A DNA stretch of 64,000 nt from Parvularcula sp. BBD 1991-13 (GTDB lineage: Bacteria > Pseudomonadota > Alphaproteobacteria > Caulobacterales > Parvularculaceae), in the NCBI GenBank assembly GCA_001657385.1, contig LYSZ01000001.1, positions 558,001-622,000 on the forward strand, written 5' to 3'. Numbering within the stretch: the stretch's first letter is position 1; the number at the start of each line of letters is the position of its first letter. Positions 51,637 through 61,556 of this stretch are shown piece by piece. Both the position numbers and the translations under genes were made by a program. The notes under the pieces are model-generated. The model was not told where the DNA came from. It did not search any database and saw only the letters and a program-made list of their open reading frames with translations.

Positions 51637-53688
51637 ATGCGTATGTTTGCCGCTGTTGTCCTGGTTGCCGCCGGCGTCGTCGCCGCGCCTGTCGCCGCTG
51701 ACGATCACCTGCCGAACCGGCTTGAGACCATTGATGTGTTCGAGCTGGAATACGCCGCCGATCCGCAGATGTCGCCGGACGGCGCGAGCGTCGCCTATGT
51801 GCGGCGCACCAACGACATCATGACCGACCGCACGCGCAGCAATATCTGGATCGCGGCGGCGGACGGATCGGATCATCGCCCGCTCCTCTCGGGCAAGGCG
51901 AACTACACGAGCCCGCGCTGGTCGCCGGACGGCGGGCGGCTCGCCTATGTCAGCGCGGTCGAAGGCGGCAAGCCGCAGCTTTTCGTGCGCTGGATGGATA
52001 CAGGCCAGACCGCCCTCGTCACCAACCTGACCGAGGCGCCGGGGGACCTCGCCTGGTCGCCGGACGGACGCGCCCTCGCCTTCACCATGTTCGTTGCGGA
52101 CAAGCCGGCGCCGATGGCCAGCCCGCCGGCGAAACCCGACGGCGCCGAATGGGCGCCCGCGCCGATCGTGATCGAGCAGGTGAGCTACCGCTTCGACGGC
52201 CAGGGGTATCTCGATCCGGGCCGCCGGCACGTCTTCACCGCGCCCGCCGACGGCGGCAGCCCGCGCCAGCTCACCAGCGGCGATTTCGACCATGACGGCC
52301 CGCTCAGCTGGGCGCCGGACGGCGCCGCCCTCCTCTTCACCGCGAACCGCAACGATGACTGGGAGCGCGATCCGGTGGAAAGCGACGTCTGGCGCGTCGC
52401 GATTGCCGACAAGACGCTGACGCGGCTGACGACCCGCGACGGCCCGGATTACGGCGCCCGGGTTTCGCCCGACGGCGCGCGCATCGCCTATCTCGGCTTC
52501 GACGACAAGCGCATGGGCCACCACAACACCCGTCTTTATGTGATGAACGCGGACGGCTCCGGCCGCAAGGCGCTCACCGGCGATCTCGACCGCTCGATCG
52601 AGGACGCGGCATGGGCCGGCGACGACGCGCTGATTGTGCGCTACGACCAGCGCGGGCGGACCTATCTCGCGCGGGTCGGCCTCGACGGCGAGGTCGAGCC
52701 GCTGGTGCGCGATCTCGGCGGCACGACCCTTGGCCGGCCCTACACCAGCGGGGACTTTTCCGCCAACGCCAAGGGCGACATCGCGTATACGACCGCGCGC
52801 GCCACCCGCCCCGCCGACCTGGCCGTGCGCCTCGCGGACGGCGAGGCCATGCGCGTCACCCAGCTCAACGACGATCTCTTCCAGGACAAGGAGCTTGCCT
52901 CGATCGAGCGCATCACCTGGGAATCGTCGGCGGACGGGCGCGAGATCGAAGGCTGGATCGCGACCCCGCCGGGGTTTGATCCCGACAAGCAATATCCGTT
53001 GATCCTGGAGATTCACGGCGGCCCCTTCGCCGCCTACGGGCCGCAGTTTTCCGCCGAGGTGCAGTTGTTCGCGGCGGCCGGGTATGTGGTGCTCTACGCC
53101 AACCCGCGCGGGTCGACCAGCTATGGCGACGAGTTCGCCAACCTCATCCACCACAATTATCCGGGTGAGGACTATGACGACCTGATGTCCGGCGTCGACG
53201 CGGTGATCGAGCGCGGCTTCGTCGATCCGGACCAGCTTTTCGTGACCGGCGGATCCGGCGGCGGCGTGCTGACCTCGTGGATCGTCGGCAAGACCGACCG
53301 CTTCGCCGCGGCCGTGGTCGCCAAGCCGGTGATCAACTGGACCAGCTTCGCCCTCACCGCGGACGCCTACACCTTCTTCCACCAGTACTGGTTCGAGAAC
53401 CCGCCCTGGGAAGATCCGGACGCCTACTGGGCGCGCTCGCCGCTGTCGCTCGTGGGCAATGTGACGACGCCGACCATGCTGCTCACCGGGGAAGCGGACT
53501 ATCGCACGCCGATGTCGGAGACCGAGCAGTATTACCAGGCGCTGCAACTTCGCGACGTCGACACCGCCATGGTGCGCATTCCCGAAGCGCCACACGGCAT
53601 CGCCGGGCGGCCCTCGAACCTGATTGCGAAGGTCGATCATATCCTCGCCTGGTTCGAGCGCTATCGCGACGACGGCGAGGAAAGCTGA
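51637..53688 (+). CDS. Secreted S9 family prolyl-oligopeptidase-type peptidase
   Basis: The 683-residue protein has a signal peptide (residues 1-21) and a beta-propeller with repeated MSPDG/WSPDG motifs (PQMSPDGASVAYV, PRWSPDGGRLAYV and others), followed by an alpha/beta hydrolase domain. The catalytic triad is Ser540 (VTGGSGGGVL), Asp621 (TGEADYRTP) and His653 (EAPHGIA). Acylaminoacyl-peptidase/dipeptidyl-peptidase-type S9 enzymes fit. Periplasmic peptide degradation is likely. It is a single-gene unit ahead of the alkaline phosphatase. Confidence 0.93.
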   Translation: MRMFAAVVLVAAGVVAAPVAADDHLPNRLETIDVFELEYAADPQMSPDGASVAYVRRTNDIMTDRTRSNIWIAAADGSDHRPLLSGKANYTSPRWSPDGGRLAYVSAVEGGKPQLFVRWMDTGQTALVTNLTEAPGDLAWSPDGRALAFTMFVADKPAPMASPPAKPDGAEWAPAPIVIEQVSYRFDGQGYLDPGRRHVFTAPADGGSPRQLTSGDFDHDGPLSWAPDGAALLFTANRNDDWERDPVESDVWRVAIADKTLTRLTTRDGPDYGARVSPDGARIAYLGFDDKRMGHHNTRLYVMNADGSGRKALTGDLDRSIEDAAWAGDDALIVRYDQRGRTYLARVGLDGEVEPLVRDLGGTTLGRPYTSGDFSANAKGDIAYTTARATRPADLAVRLADGEAMRVTQLNDDLFQDKELASIERITWESSADGREIEGWIATPPGFDPDKQYPLILEIHGGPFAAYGPQFSAEVQLFAAAGYVVLYANPRGSTSYGDEFANLIHHNYPGEDYDDLMSGVDAVIERGFVDPDQLFVTGGSGGGVLTSWIVGKTDRFAAAVVAKPVINWTSFALTADAYTFFHQYWFENPPWEDPDAYWARSPLSLVGNVTTPTMLLTGEADYRTPMSETEQYYQALQLRDVDTAMVRIPEAPHGIAGRPSNLIAKVDHILAWFERYRDDGEES

Positions 53689-53889
53689 GGCGGGCGCTTC
53701 TTCCCAGCCTCGCTTTGCATGCGCGCTTCTTATGCGCGCCGCTCATCCGCGTTTGGGGGGTGACGCTCGCGCATGCGCCGCCGCGCGATTGGGTTTTGGA
53801 GACGGCTGAAATCCTGCTATCCGGAACTGGATTTTGACCCGTGGCGGCGCCATGCGCCGTCGCATTTCTTTCCCTGGGGGATTGTCCGC

Positions 53890-55425
53890 ATGACCAAGCC
53901 TTTCATACTCGCCTGCACCTGTCTCGCCGCGCTGACGGCCTGCGCAACAGCGCCGGGGGCGCCGTCAGCCGTTTCCCGGAACGCCGGGCCGCTCGCGGAC
54001 GATCCGTGGTTCGCGCTCGGGCAGCAAACCCTTGCCGAGCGCAAGGCGGTACGCTCCATTCGCGGACCGGCGAAAAACGTCATCCTGTTCGTCGCCGACG
54101 GCATGGACCCCACCACCGTCGCCGCGGCGCGCATCTTCGACGGCCAGCTCAAGGGCGGGACCGGCGAGGAAAATGCGCTGTCTTTCGAGCGTTTCGCGCA
54201 TCTCGCCATGTCGAAAACCTACACCACCGATTACCAGGTGCCCGACAGCGCCGGCACCATGTCGGCGATGGTCACGGGCGTCAAAACAAAGTCCGGCATG
54301 TTGTCGCTGACCGACGCGGCGGAACGCGGCGACTGCGCGAGCGCCCTCGCCGCGGCGGCGCCGACCCTCGCCGAATACGCCGAACGGGCCGGGCTCGCCG
54401 TCGGCGTCGTCTCCACGGCGGAGCTGACCCACGCAACGCCCGGCGCGGTCTATGCGCATGTCCCAGAGCGCGGCTGGGGCTCGGACGCGGACATGCCGGC
54501 GGCGGCGAAGGCGGCGGGCTGCGTCGACATCGCCCGCCAGTTGATCGAATTTCCGTACGGGGACGGTCTCGACATCGCCCTTGGCGGCGGGCGCGCCCAT
54601 TTCCTGCCCCTGACCGCGAGCGATCCGGAGGACGGCGGCGAAACCGGCGAGCGCGAGGACGGCCGCGATCTCGCGGCGGAATGGGCGGCGAAATCCCCGG
54701 ATCATGTTTTCGTCTGGAACACGGCGCAGTTCGAGGCCGCGTCGGCTGATGCGAAGATCCTCGGCCTGTTCGAACGCGGTCATCTCGAATTCGAGGCGGA
54801 CCGCGCGGCCGATACCGGCGGCGAGCCGTCGCTGACGGAGATGACCGTCGCGGCGATCGAACGCCTTTCGCGCCGTGACGAGGGCTTTTTCCTGGTGGTC
54901 GAGGCGGGCCGCGTCGACCACGCCCATCACGGGGGCAACGCCTATCGCGCCCTCACCGACACGATCGAGTTTGCCGAGGCGATCGCGGCCGCGCGCGCCA
55001 TGACCGCCGTCGAGGACACGCTGATCATCGCCACCGCCGATCACGGCCACACCATGGCCTTTCAGGGCTATCCGAAGCGTGGCGCGAGCATTCTCGGGCT
55101 GACCGGCTATGACGCGGCCGACGGCAAGGGCTACGCCACCCTCGCCTACGCCAACGGGCCGGGCTCGGTGTTTTTCGAGGAGGATTTGTCCGCGGGCCGC
55201 CCGCCGGTCGACGCCGACGCGGCCGCGCTGGCGAACTACCGTCAGCAGGCGCTGATCCCCCTGCGCAGCGAAACCCACGGCGGCCAGGACGTGACCATCC
55301 ATGCGTCCGGGCCGAACGCCTATCTCTTCGACGGCGTCGTGGAGCAGAACTACATTTTCCATGTGATTGAAGACGCGCTGCGGCTGCGCGCGCGGGCCGC
55401 GTCGGCGGCGCCCGCGGCGGACTGA
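53890..55425 (+). CDS. Alkaline phosphatase lipoprotein, PhoA family
   Basis: Alkaline phosphatases liberate phosphate from organic esters in the periplasm. The ATG at 53890 gives 511 residues with a lipobox LTAC (Cys18), so the protein is probably a lipoprotein. Metal ligand Asp70 (FVADGMD) and nucleophile Ser120 (VPDSAGTMSAM) are visible, as are EAGRVDHAHHGGNA, IIATADHGHT and SETHGGQDVTIHASGP. An upstream ATG at 53773 would add a basic leader and is unlikely. No Pho box was identified with confidence. Confidence 0.93.
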   Translation: MTKPFILACTCLAALTACATAPGAPSAVSRNAGPLADDPWFALGQQTLAERKAVRSIRGPAKNVILFVADGMDPTTVAAARIFDGQLKGGTGEENALSFERFAHLAMSKTYTTDYQVPDSAGTMSAMVTGVKTKSGMLSLTDAAERGDCASALAAAAPTLAEYAERAGLAVGVVSTAELTHATPGAVYAHVPERGWGSDADMPAAAKAAGCVDIARQLIEFPYGDGLDIALGGGRAHFLPLTASDPEDGGETGEREDGRDLAAEWAAKSPDHVFVWNTAQFEAASADAKILGLFERGHLEFEADRAADTGGEPSLTEMTVAAIERLSRRDEGFFLVVEAGRVDHAHHGGNAYRALTDTIEFAEAIAAARAMTAVEDTLIIATADHGHTMAFQGYPKRGASILGLTGYDAADGKGYATLAYANGPGSVFFEEDLSAGRPPVDADAAALANYRQQALIPLRSETHGGQDVTIHASGPNAYLFDGVVEQNYIFHVIEDALRLRARAASAAPAAD

Positions 55426-55516
55426 AGGCTCGCGCCGGGGCCCGCCCTGGCCTGACCCCGCCCTGCTGGCCTGAACCCGGTTTGGCCCGAACCCGCCCTG
55501 TCGCGACATGGGCTTG

Positions 55517-57493
55517 TCAGGCCGCTGTCTTTTCGGCTTTCGCTGCGGCGACCCGCCGAAGCGCGGTCATAAGGTCTTCCAGCCGGAACGGCTTGTAGAT
55601 CACGCCGTTCATGCGCGCCGCCTCGAACGCCGGCGAGGCGCCGAAATCGGCGTCCGCCGTCGCGGCGAAGATCGGCAGGTCGTCGGGACCCAGCCCTTTT
55701 CGCCGGATCGCCGCCGCCGCCTCCGCGCCGTCCATGACCGGCATGTGGACGTCCATCAGGATGGCGTCGAAGGCGTGCGCTCCGGCTTTGTCGACCGCCT
55801 CCCGGCCGTTCACGGCGAAGGCGATCCGCACGCCCGTCTTGTCGAGCAGGGCGGAAATCACCTGGCGGTTGACGGTGTTGTCCTCGGCCACCAGGAGGTC
55901 GAGGTCCAGCGCTGGCGCCGGCCCGGCGTCGCCATGCGGCCCGTCGTTCGCCGCCCCGCGGTCGAGCGGATCTTCGCGCGGCGCGTCTTGACCGTCCGGG
56001 GCGGCGCCCGACGCCGCCTCGACCGGCGGCGCGGCCTGCTCCCCGAGAACGGTGGTGAAGGAAAAGACGCTGCCCTCGTTCACCACGCTCTCGCATCTCA
56101 GCGTTCCGCCCATCAGCTCCACCAGTTCGGCGGCGATGGCGAGACCGAGCCCGGCGCCCGCCGTGTCGCGCACGCGTTCGCCGCCGGCGCGTTCGAACCG
56201 GTTGAAGAGCCGCGTGATATCCTTGCCCGGTATGCCGATGCCGGTGTCGCGCACGTCGAAGGTCAGCGCAACGCGGCCCTCCCCTGCGGCGGGCGCGGCC
56301 CGCACCGACAGTTCGACGCCGCCGCGGTCGGTGAACTTCACCGCGTTTCCGGCGAGGTTGAACAGAACCTGGCGCAGCCGGACCTCGTCTCCGACGAGGC
56401 GCAAGGGCGCGCCGTCCTCGATCTCCACCTTGATGTCGAGCCCCTTGGCGGCGGCGCTGTGGCGCAGGCTTTCCACGATCACGTCGAGGGTTTCCGGCAG
56501 GCTGAATTCGGCGTTGCACAGGGTCATCTTGCCGGATTCGATCTTCGAGAGGTCGAGGACGTCGTTGATCATGCACAATAATCCGTTAGCGGATTTTTGC
56601 GCGATGGCGGCGAAGCGCTGTTGCTCCGGCGTCAGCGGGGTTTGCTGAAGCGCGGTCAGCATGCCGATTACGCCGTTCATCGGCGTTCGGATCTCGTGGC
56701 TCATATTCGCGATGAAGACGGATTTGGTCATGTCGGCGTTTCGCGCCTGTTCCGCGGTCTCGCGGTAATTTCGCGCCAGCTCGGCGAAGGCGGTTTTCTG
56801 CGCCTCGATACGCTTTTTCTGGTCTTCCGCCCGCGCTTCGTTGGTCAGGGCCTTGATCAGCGTCTGGTTGGCGCGCCGCGTGAGCTGGCGGATGCTGAAA
56901 TAGCAGATCGTCATGATCAGAACCATGGCGAGCGCTTCGGCGCCGGGATTGACGAGGAAATACGCCCCGAGCGTGGCCAGCGCCGGCGTCGTGAAAGCGG
57001 TGACGACGGAAAAATGCGACGCGAAGGAAAGGCACGCCGCCGCGGTCATGCCGGCGACCATGAAGATCGACAGGCTGAGCGCGGCGAGGCTCGCATCGGC
57101 GTTCAGCACGAGCGGCGGCGCGCCCCACGCCGCGCCGGAGATCGCCGTCAGGACCAGGAACATACGCATATGCCCCTTGCCGATCACCTCGCCCCGCCGC
57201 AGGAGCGCCGCGCTGAACCGCCACCTCGCCACGGTGACGCCGATCATCACCGCAAGCCAGAGGCCGAGTTTCCACAAGGGCGTATACTGAACGAATACGA
57301 AACTGAGGATCAGCGCGTTGAACGCGCTCACGCGCATCGCGGTGATGAAATTCGTGAGCAGGATCCGGTCCCGTTCAAGGCGGATCCGGTCACGGTAAGG
57401 CGCGTTCTTCGCCGCAGCGCTCGCGGCTTTCGGTCGGGATAAGGCGGTCATGTCAAAGCGTTCCGAAAGCAAACCAGTTGTTCCGGCAACCAT
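55517..57493 (-). CDS. Hybrid sensor histidine kinase with receiver domain
   Basis: The 658-residue protein has an N-terminal membrane region of about six hydrophobic segments (residues about 45-200), a coiled linker, a HisKA domain with phospho-acceptor His in [11 protein letters not shown], an ATPase domain with N-box [13 protein letters not shown] and G-boxes DTGIGIPG and [16 protein letters not shown], and a C-terminal receiver domain with [13 protein letters not shown] and [12 protein letters not shown]. The start could also be the ATG at 57451. No response regulator is adjacent, so phosphorelay through an Hpt protein is plausible. Confidence 0.93.
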   Translation of the reverse strand: MVAGTTGLLSERFDMTALSRPKAASAAAKNAPYRDRIRLERDRILLTNFITAMRVSAFNALILSFVFVQYTPLWKLGLWLAVMIGVTVARWRFSAALLRRGEVIGKGHMRMFLVLTAISGAAWGAPPLVLNADASLAALSLSIFMVAGMTAAACLSFASHFSVVTAFTTPALATLGAYFLVNPGAEALAMVLIMTICYFSIRQLTRRANQTLIKALTNEARAEDQKKRIEAQKTAFAELARNYRETAEQARNADMTKSVFIANMSHEIRTPMNGVIGMLTALQQTPLTPEQQRFAAIAQKSANGLLCMINDVLDLSKIESGKMTLCNAEFSLPETLDVIVESLRHSAAAKGLDIKVEIEDGAPLRLVGDEVRLRQVLFNLAGNAVKFTDRGGVELSVRAAPAAGEGRVALTFDVRDTGIGIPGKDITRLFNRFERAGGERVRDTAGAGLGLAIAAELVELMGGTLRCESVVNEGSVFSFTTVLGEQAAPPVEAASGAAPDGQDAPREDPLDRGAANDGPHGDAGPAPALDLDLLVAEDNTVNRQVISALLDKTGVRIAFAVNGREAVDKAGAHAFDAILMDVHMPVMDGAEAAAAIRRKGLGPDDLPIFAATADADFGASPAFEAARMNGVIYKPFRLEDLMTALRRVAAAKAEKTAA

Positions 57494-57600
57494 GGGCGGA
57501 ACGCCTTAAATTCCCTTTAAAATTAAAATACTTCCCTAGTCTATTCTTTACAAGATCTTGAAGCGGGCGCAAACACTACTGTTTCCGCCCTTTTCGACGC

Positions 57601-58524
57601 CTATGCGACCGGATCGAGCCAGCCCCATTCGTCATCGGTTTCTCCGGTAAAAAGGCCGAAAAACAGCGATTGCAGCTTTTCGGTGAAGGGGCGTTCGCCA
57701 TTGCCGACGATCAGTTTGTCGACGGAGCGAACCGGCGTGATCTCGGCGGCGGTGCCGGTCAGGAAGATCTCGTCGGCGGCGTAGAGCATCTCGCGCGGGA
57801 TCGCCTGTTCCGCCACCTCGAAGCCGGCCTTTTTCGCCAGGGTGATGATCGTGTCGCGGGTGATGCCGGACAGGATCGCCGAAGCGGCCGGCGGCGTGAT
57901 GATCCGTCCCTTGAACACGAGGAACAGGTTCTCCCCCGCGCCCTCGCTGACCGTGCCGTCATGGGAAAGGCCGATGCCCTCCGCGAAGCCGTTTTCTTTC
58001 GCCTCCATCGAGACGAGGCGGCTGGAGAGATAATTGCCCGCCGCCTTGACGCCCGCCGGGATGGTGCCGGGCGCAAGGCGCCGCCAGCTCGACACGGCGA
58101 CGTCGATGCCGTTCTTCAGCCCGTCCTCGCCGAGATAGGCGCCCCACGGAAAGGCGGCGACGGCGACATCGGTTTTCGCCGCGTTCGACGCCGGGCCCAT
58201 CTCCCCGTAGCCGAGATAGGCGATGGGACGGATATAGGCCGAATCGAGTTCGTTCTCGCGCACCACGTCGCGGCAGACCTGCATCAGTTCCTCAACGCCG
58301 TAAGGCATGGCGATGCGGTAGACCCGCGCCGAATAGAGCAGCCGTTCGATATGCTCGCGGTTGCGGAAAACGCATACGCCTTTGGGCTTGGCGGCGTAGG
58401 CGCGCATGCCTTCGAAAACGCCGGTGCCGTAATGCAGGCCGTGGGTGAGGACATGGGTGGTGGCGTCCTGCCAGGGGATCATCTTCCCGTTCCGCCAGAT
58501 CAGTTTTGCTTCTTGAATGGGCAT
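57601..58524 (-). CDS. ilvE: Branched-chain amino acid aminotransferase
   Basis: IlvE transaminates Leu, Ile and Val with pyridoxal phosphate. The ATG at 58524 gives 307 residues starting MPIQEAKLIWRNGKMIPWQD; the upstream frame is not conserved. Family motifs include THVLTHGLHYGTGVFEGMRA, the PLP-lysine region VKAAGNYLSSRLVSMEAKEN and FLTGTAAEITPVRSVD. Length is normal. The gene is divergent from mazG. Confidence 0.94.
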   Translation of the reverse strand: MPIQEAKLIWRNGKMIPWQDATTHVLTHGLHYGTGVFEGMRAYAAKPKGVCVFRNREHIERLLYSARVYRIAMPYGVEELMQVCRDVVRENELDSAYIRPIAYLGYGEMGPASNAAKTDVAVAAFPWGAYLGEDGLKNGIDVAVSSWRRLAPGTIPAGVKAAGNYLSSRLVSMEAKENGFAEGIGLSHDGTVSEGAGENLFLVFKGRIITPPAASAILSGITRDTIITLAKKAGFEVAEQAIPREMLYAADEIFLTGTAAEITPVRSVDKLIVGNGERPFTEKLQSLFFGLFTGETDDEWGWLDPVA

Positions 58525-58598
58525 CGTTTTGTGTCTTTCTCTTCTCAAGAACCATTTTTGAATGGCCGACGCGGCGGGGAAAAGCAAGCGGGCCCTCC

Positions 58599-58650
58599 CC
58601 GACCCCTTTGCCGACCCTTTGCCGACCCTTTGCCGATCCCTCGCCGATCG
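58599..58650 (+). repeat. 11 bp tandem repeat in the ilvE-mazG gap
   Basis: The unit GCCGACCCTTT occurs twice exactly (58610-58620 and 58621-58631), flanked by decayed copies (GACCCCTTT before, GCCGATCCCTC and GCCGATC after). It lies between the divergent ilvE and mazG starts and could be a site for slippage or regulator binding. No further gene is in this gap. Confidence 0.65.
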
Positions 58651-58776
58651 CGCGCCAAGCCCCGTTCCCGCCGCGCTGGCCTGGCGGCGAACGCAAAAAT
58701 TTTCAGCGCGGGCGTCTGGTCTTGACCGCTTTCGCCCACTATGCCGTTAAGCCTAGCAGATATGGGCCGCGCATCC

Positions 58777-59592
58777 ATGACCGACGCTCCCTCGGACGAC
58801 GCAAAAAAAATCGACGCCCTTCTGGCCGTCATGGCCCGCCTGCGCGCGCCGGAGGGGGGCTGTCCCTGGGATCTGGAACAGACTTTCCACACCATCGCCC
58901 CCTACACGATCGAGGAGGCGTACGAGGTCGCCGACGCGATCGAGCGCGGTGACATGGCCGATCTCAGGGACGAACTCGGCGATCTTCTTTTCCAGGTGGT
59001 CTTCCACGCCCAGATGGCGCGCGAGGCGGGGCTGTTCGCTTTCGGCGATGTGGCCGAAGCCATCAGCGAAAAGATGATCCGCCGTCACCCGCATGTTTTT
59101 GCAGACGCCGGCGCGCGCGACGCCGAGGCGCAGACCGAGGCGTGGGAAGATCAGAAGGCCGAGGAACGCAGCGCCCGGGGCGCCGATAGTCTGCTTGCGG
59201 ACGTTCCAGCCGGCCTGCCCGGCATGACGCGGGCGGTGAAGCTGCAAAAGCGCGCCGCGCGGGTCGGCTTCGACTGGCCGGAGGCCGGCGCGGTTATTGA
59301 CAAGGTGGCGGAAGAAGCGGCGGAACTGCGCGAGGCCGCCGAAACCTCGGACCGGGATCATGTCGAAGAGGAATTCGGCGACCTCCTCTTCGTTCTCGCC
59401 AATCTGGCCCGTCATCTCAAGGTCGATCCGGAAACCGCGCTGCGCCGCGCGAACGAAAAGTTCGTCCGCCGGTTTTGTCACATCGAAAAGACATATGCGG
59501 CGCGCGGCGACAATCTCGCCGAGGCCAGTCTCGACGACATGGAGGCGCTGTGGGACGAGGCGAAAGTCATGGAAAAGGCCGCCGGGCGTTAA
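58777..59592 (+). CDS. mazG: Nucleoside triphosphate pyrophosphohydrolase MazG
   Basis: MazG hydrolyses NTPs and abnormal nucleotides to monophosphates and pyrophosphate. Two MazG domains are visible: the first with RAPEGGCPWDLEQTFHTIAP, EEAYEVADAI and DELGDLLFQVVFHAQM; the second with KVAEEAAELREAAETSD and EEEFGDLLFVLANLARHL. The start is uncertain among ATGs 58741, 58762 and 58777; I chose the last (271 residues, typical length). It is divergent from ilvE. Confidence 0.93.
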   Translation: MTDAPSDDAKKIDALLAVMARLRAPEGGCPWDLEQTFHTIAPYTIEEAYEVADAIERGDMADLRDELGDLLFQVVFHAQMAREAGLFAFGDVAEAISEKMIRRHPHVFADAGARDAEAQTEAWEDQKAEERSARGADSLLADVPAGLPGMTRAVKLQKRAARVGFDWPEAGAVIDKVAEEAAELREAAETSDRDHVEEEFGDLLFVLANLARHLKVDPETALRRANEKFVRRFCHIEKTYAARGDNLAEASLDDMEALWDEAKVMEKAAGR

Positions 59593-59698
59593 CGCGCGGC
59601 GGCGCCGGACGGGATTCCGGATGACGCAGCCATGCACCGGGAGCGGGCTTCGAAGACGCCGGGTTTAACGCGAAGCCTTAAACCCTGACCGATAAAGA

Positions 59699-60352
59699 TC
59701 AGTCGAGAAATTCATCCAGCTGGGCGTAGTCGCGATCGTCTTCGGCGAGTTCGTAGACCAGTTCCTCGCCATCGACGGTGAAACGCGCGCCGACCCAGCG
59801 CGGGCCGTCATACCACAGATGCAGGAGGTCGGAACTGACGAGCTTGTACTCCTCCGCGACCGCGCCGTGCTCGGCTTCGGTCAGGCCCATCGGCGTGACC
59901 TCGATATCAAGGATCTTGCCGTGCTGGGTGTTGATCATCGTCGTCGCCTCGACCAGCGACTTGTTCCAGTAGCTCGACGGGAGCGCCCCCTCCGGCGCGG
60001 GTCCTTTGTACTTGGCGCCGTCGATCATGATGCCTTCGTCGGTGCGCGCCGCGCGGACGTAAAAATCGTCGCCGTTGCGGTCGGTGGTGCTCTCGAAGGA
60101 GACCAGTTCCCCGTCGCGCCATGTCTCGATGGAGGCGTGCTTGTAGCGGAACACCGGGATCGGCCCGAATTTCACTTTCATCTCGATCATCGTCTCGACG
60201 CGCTGGCCGGCCTCGGTGTCCGTGACGTCGACACGGTGATAACCGATCATTTTGTCTTTACGCTTGATTAGAAAATTTGCATCGAGTTCGCTCGCCGAAG
60301 CTGGCAGGGTTGCCAGAACCAGCAACGCGGCGACTGTAAGCGGCAGCTTCAT
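59699..60352 (-). CDS. DUF6134 family secreted protein
   Basis: The 217-residue protein begins with a signal peptide (MKLPLTVAALLVLATLPASA) and then a beta-rich domain with KMIGYHRVDVTDTEAGQRVE and YVRAARTDEGIMIDGAKYKG. It matches the DUF6134 family of unknown function by pattern. The C-terminus DLLHLWYDGPRWVGARFTV is typical. It is a single leftward gene divergent from cysK. A periplasmic or outer-membrane location is likely. Confidence 0.82.
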   Translation of the reverse strand: MKLPLTVAALLVLATLPASASELDANFLIKRKDKMIGYHRVDVTDTEAGQRVETMIEMKVKFGPIPVFRYKHASIETWRDGELVSFESTTDRNGDDFYVRAARTDEGIMIDGAKYKGPAPEGALPSSYWNKSLVEATTMINTQHGKILDIEVTPMGLTEAEHGAVAEEYKLVSSDLLHLWYDGPRWVGARFTVDGEELVYELAEDDRDYAQLDEFLD

Positions 60353-60494
60353 AACCTTGTGACCCTGTTTTACTGTTGTGATTTCTGTCTGTTGTGAGTT
60401 TTTACGACCGCTTATAACCGCCGGATCAGGGAGGCGAGGCGGCGAAAGCGGCGTTGATCCTCACAAATGCGTGCACTCGAGCCGGAGTATGACG

Positions 60495-61496
60495 ATGAAT
60501 TATAGCGAAACTGTGGTGGACCTTATCGGCGGCACTCCGCTGATCAAGCTGAAACGGGCTTCGGAGGAGACGGGCTGCACGATCCTTGGCAAGGCGGAAT
60601 TCCTCAATCCCGGCCAGTCCGTGAAGGACCGCGCCGCCCTCGGCATCATCCGCGACGCCGAGCGCTCGGGCGCGCTCAGGCCCGGCGGGATCATCGTCGA
60701 AGGCACGGCCGGCAACACCGGCATCGGCCTCGCCATGGTCGGCGCGGCGCGCGGCTACGCCTGCAAGATCGTGATCCCGCGCACCCAGAGCGCGGAGAAA
60801 AAAGCGGCGATCCAGAGTTACGGCGCGGAGCTGATCGAGGTTGACGCGGTCCCCTACGCCAATCCCAACAACTACGTTCACTACTCCCGCCGCCTGGCGG
60901 AGGAACTGGGCGAGAACGCGCCGAACGGCGTCCTGTGGGCGAACCAGTTTGACAACGTCGCCAACCGCGACACCCATGTCGAAACGACCGGTCCCGAGAT
61001 CTGGAGCCAGACCGACGGGACGGTCGACGGCTTTTCCTGCGCGGTGGGCACCGGCGGCACGCTCGCCGGCGTGACCATGGCCCTGAAGGCGCGCAACGGC
61101 GCGGTGCGCACCGCCGCGGCAGATCCGGGCGGGTCGAAGATCTTCAGCCTGATCAAAACCGGCGAGGCGCAAACCGAGGGCTCGTCCATCACCGAAGGCA
61201 TCGGCCAGGGGCGCATCACGGCCAATCTCGAAGGCGCGCCCATCGACGACGCCTATCGCATCGACGACCGCGAGGCGCTCGACATCGTCTTCAAGCTGAT
61301 CGAGGAGGAAGGGCTGTGCCTCGGCGGATCGTCCGGCGTCAACATCGCCGGCGCCAAGCGGCTCGCCCGCGATCTCGGCCCCGGATCGACGGTGGTGACG
61401 ATCCTGTGCGATTACGGTAATCGTTACGCGTCGAAGCTTTTCAATCCCGACTTCCTGCGCAGCAAGGACCTGCCGGTTCCGCCCTGGATGGATTGA
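60495..61496 (+). CDS. cysK: Cysteine synthase A
   Basis: CysK makes cysteine from O-acetylserine and sulfide with pyridoxal phosphate. The PLP-binding Lys44 is in NPGQSVKDRAALG, the Asn loop is EGTAGNTGIGLA and the phosphate loop GTGGTLAG. The chosen ATG at 60495 has GGAG seven bases upstream; ATG 60489 is too close to it. The 333-residue length is normal. The sulfurtransferase gene follows after 60 bp, and metC lies further on, so this is a sulfur-metabolism neighbourhood. Confidence 0.95.
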   Translation: MNYSETVVDLIGGTPLIKLKRASEETGCTILGKAEFLNPGQSVKDRAALGIIRDAERSGALRPGGIIVEGTAGNTGIGLAMVGAARGYACKIVIPRTQSAEKKAAIQSYGAELIEVDAVPYANPNNYVHYSRRLAEELGENAPNGVLWANQFDNVANRDTHVETTGPEIWSQTDGTVDGFSCAVGTGGTLAGVTMALKARNGAVRTAAADPGGSKIFSLIKTGEAQTEGSSITEGIGQGRITANLEGAPIDDAYRIDDREALDIVFKLIEEEGLCLGGSSGVNIAGAKRLARDLGPGSTVVTILCDYGNRYASKLFNPDFLRSKDLPVPPWMD

Positions 61497-61556
61497 CCGC
61501 ATTCGGCTCGAGGGCGGCGCTCAAGGAACAGCCGGGTTGCATAAGGGGGCGCCTTC

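Noticed and set aside
51247-53640. A 797-codon open frame on the minus strand
   Set aside because: It is antisense to the S9 peptidase and reads as a His/Arg/Gly/Val-rich shadow with no domain. High GC content produces such long frames.
58599-58650. A CRISPR array
   Set aside because: Units are only 11 bp with no spacers, so this is a simple tandem repeat. No cas genes are in the window.
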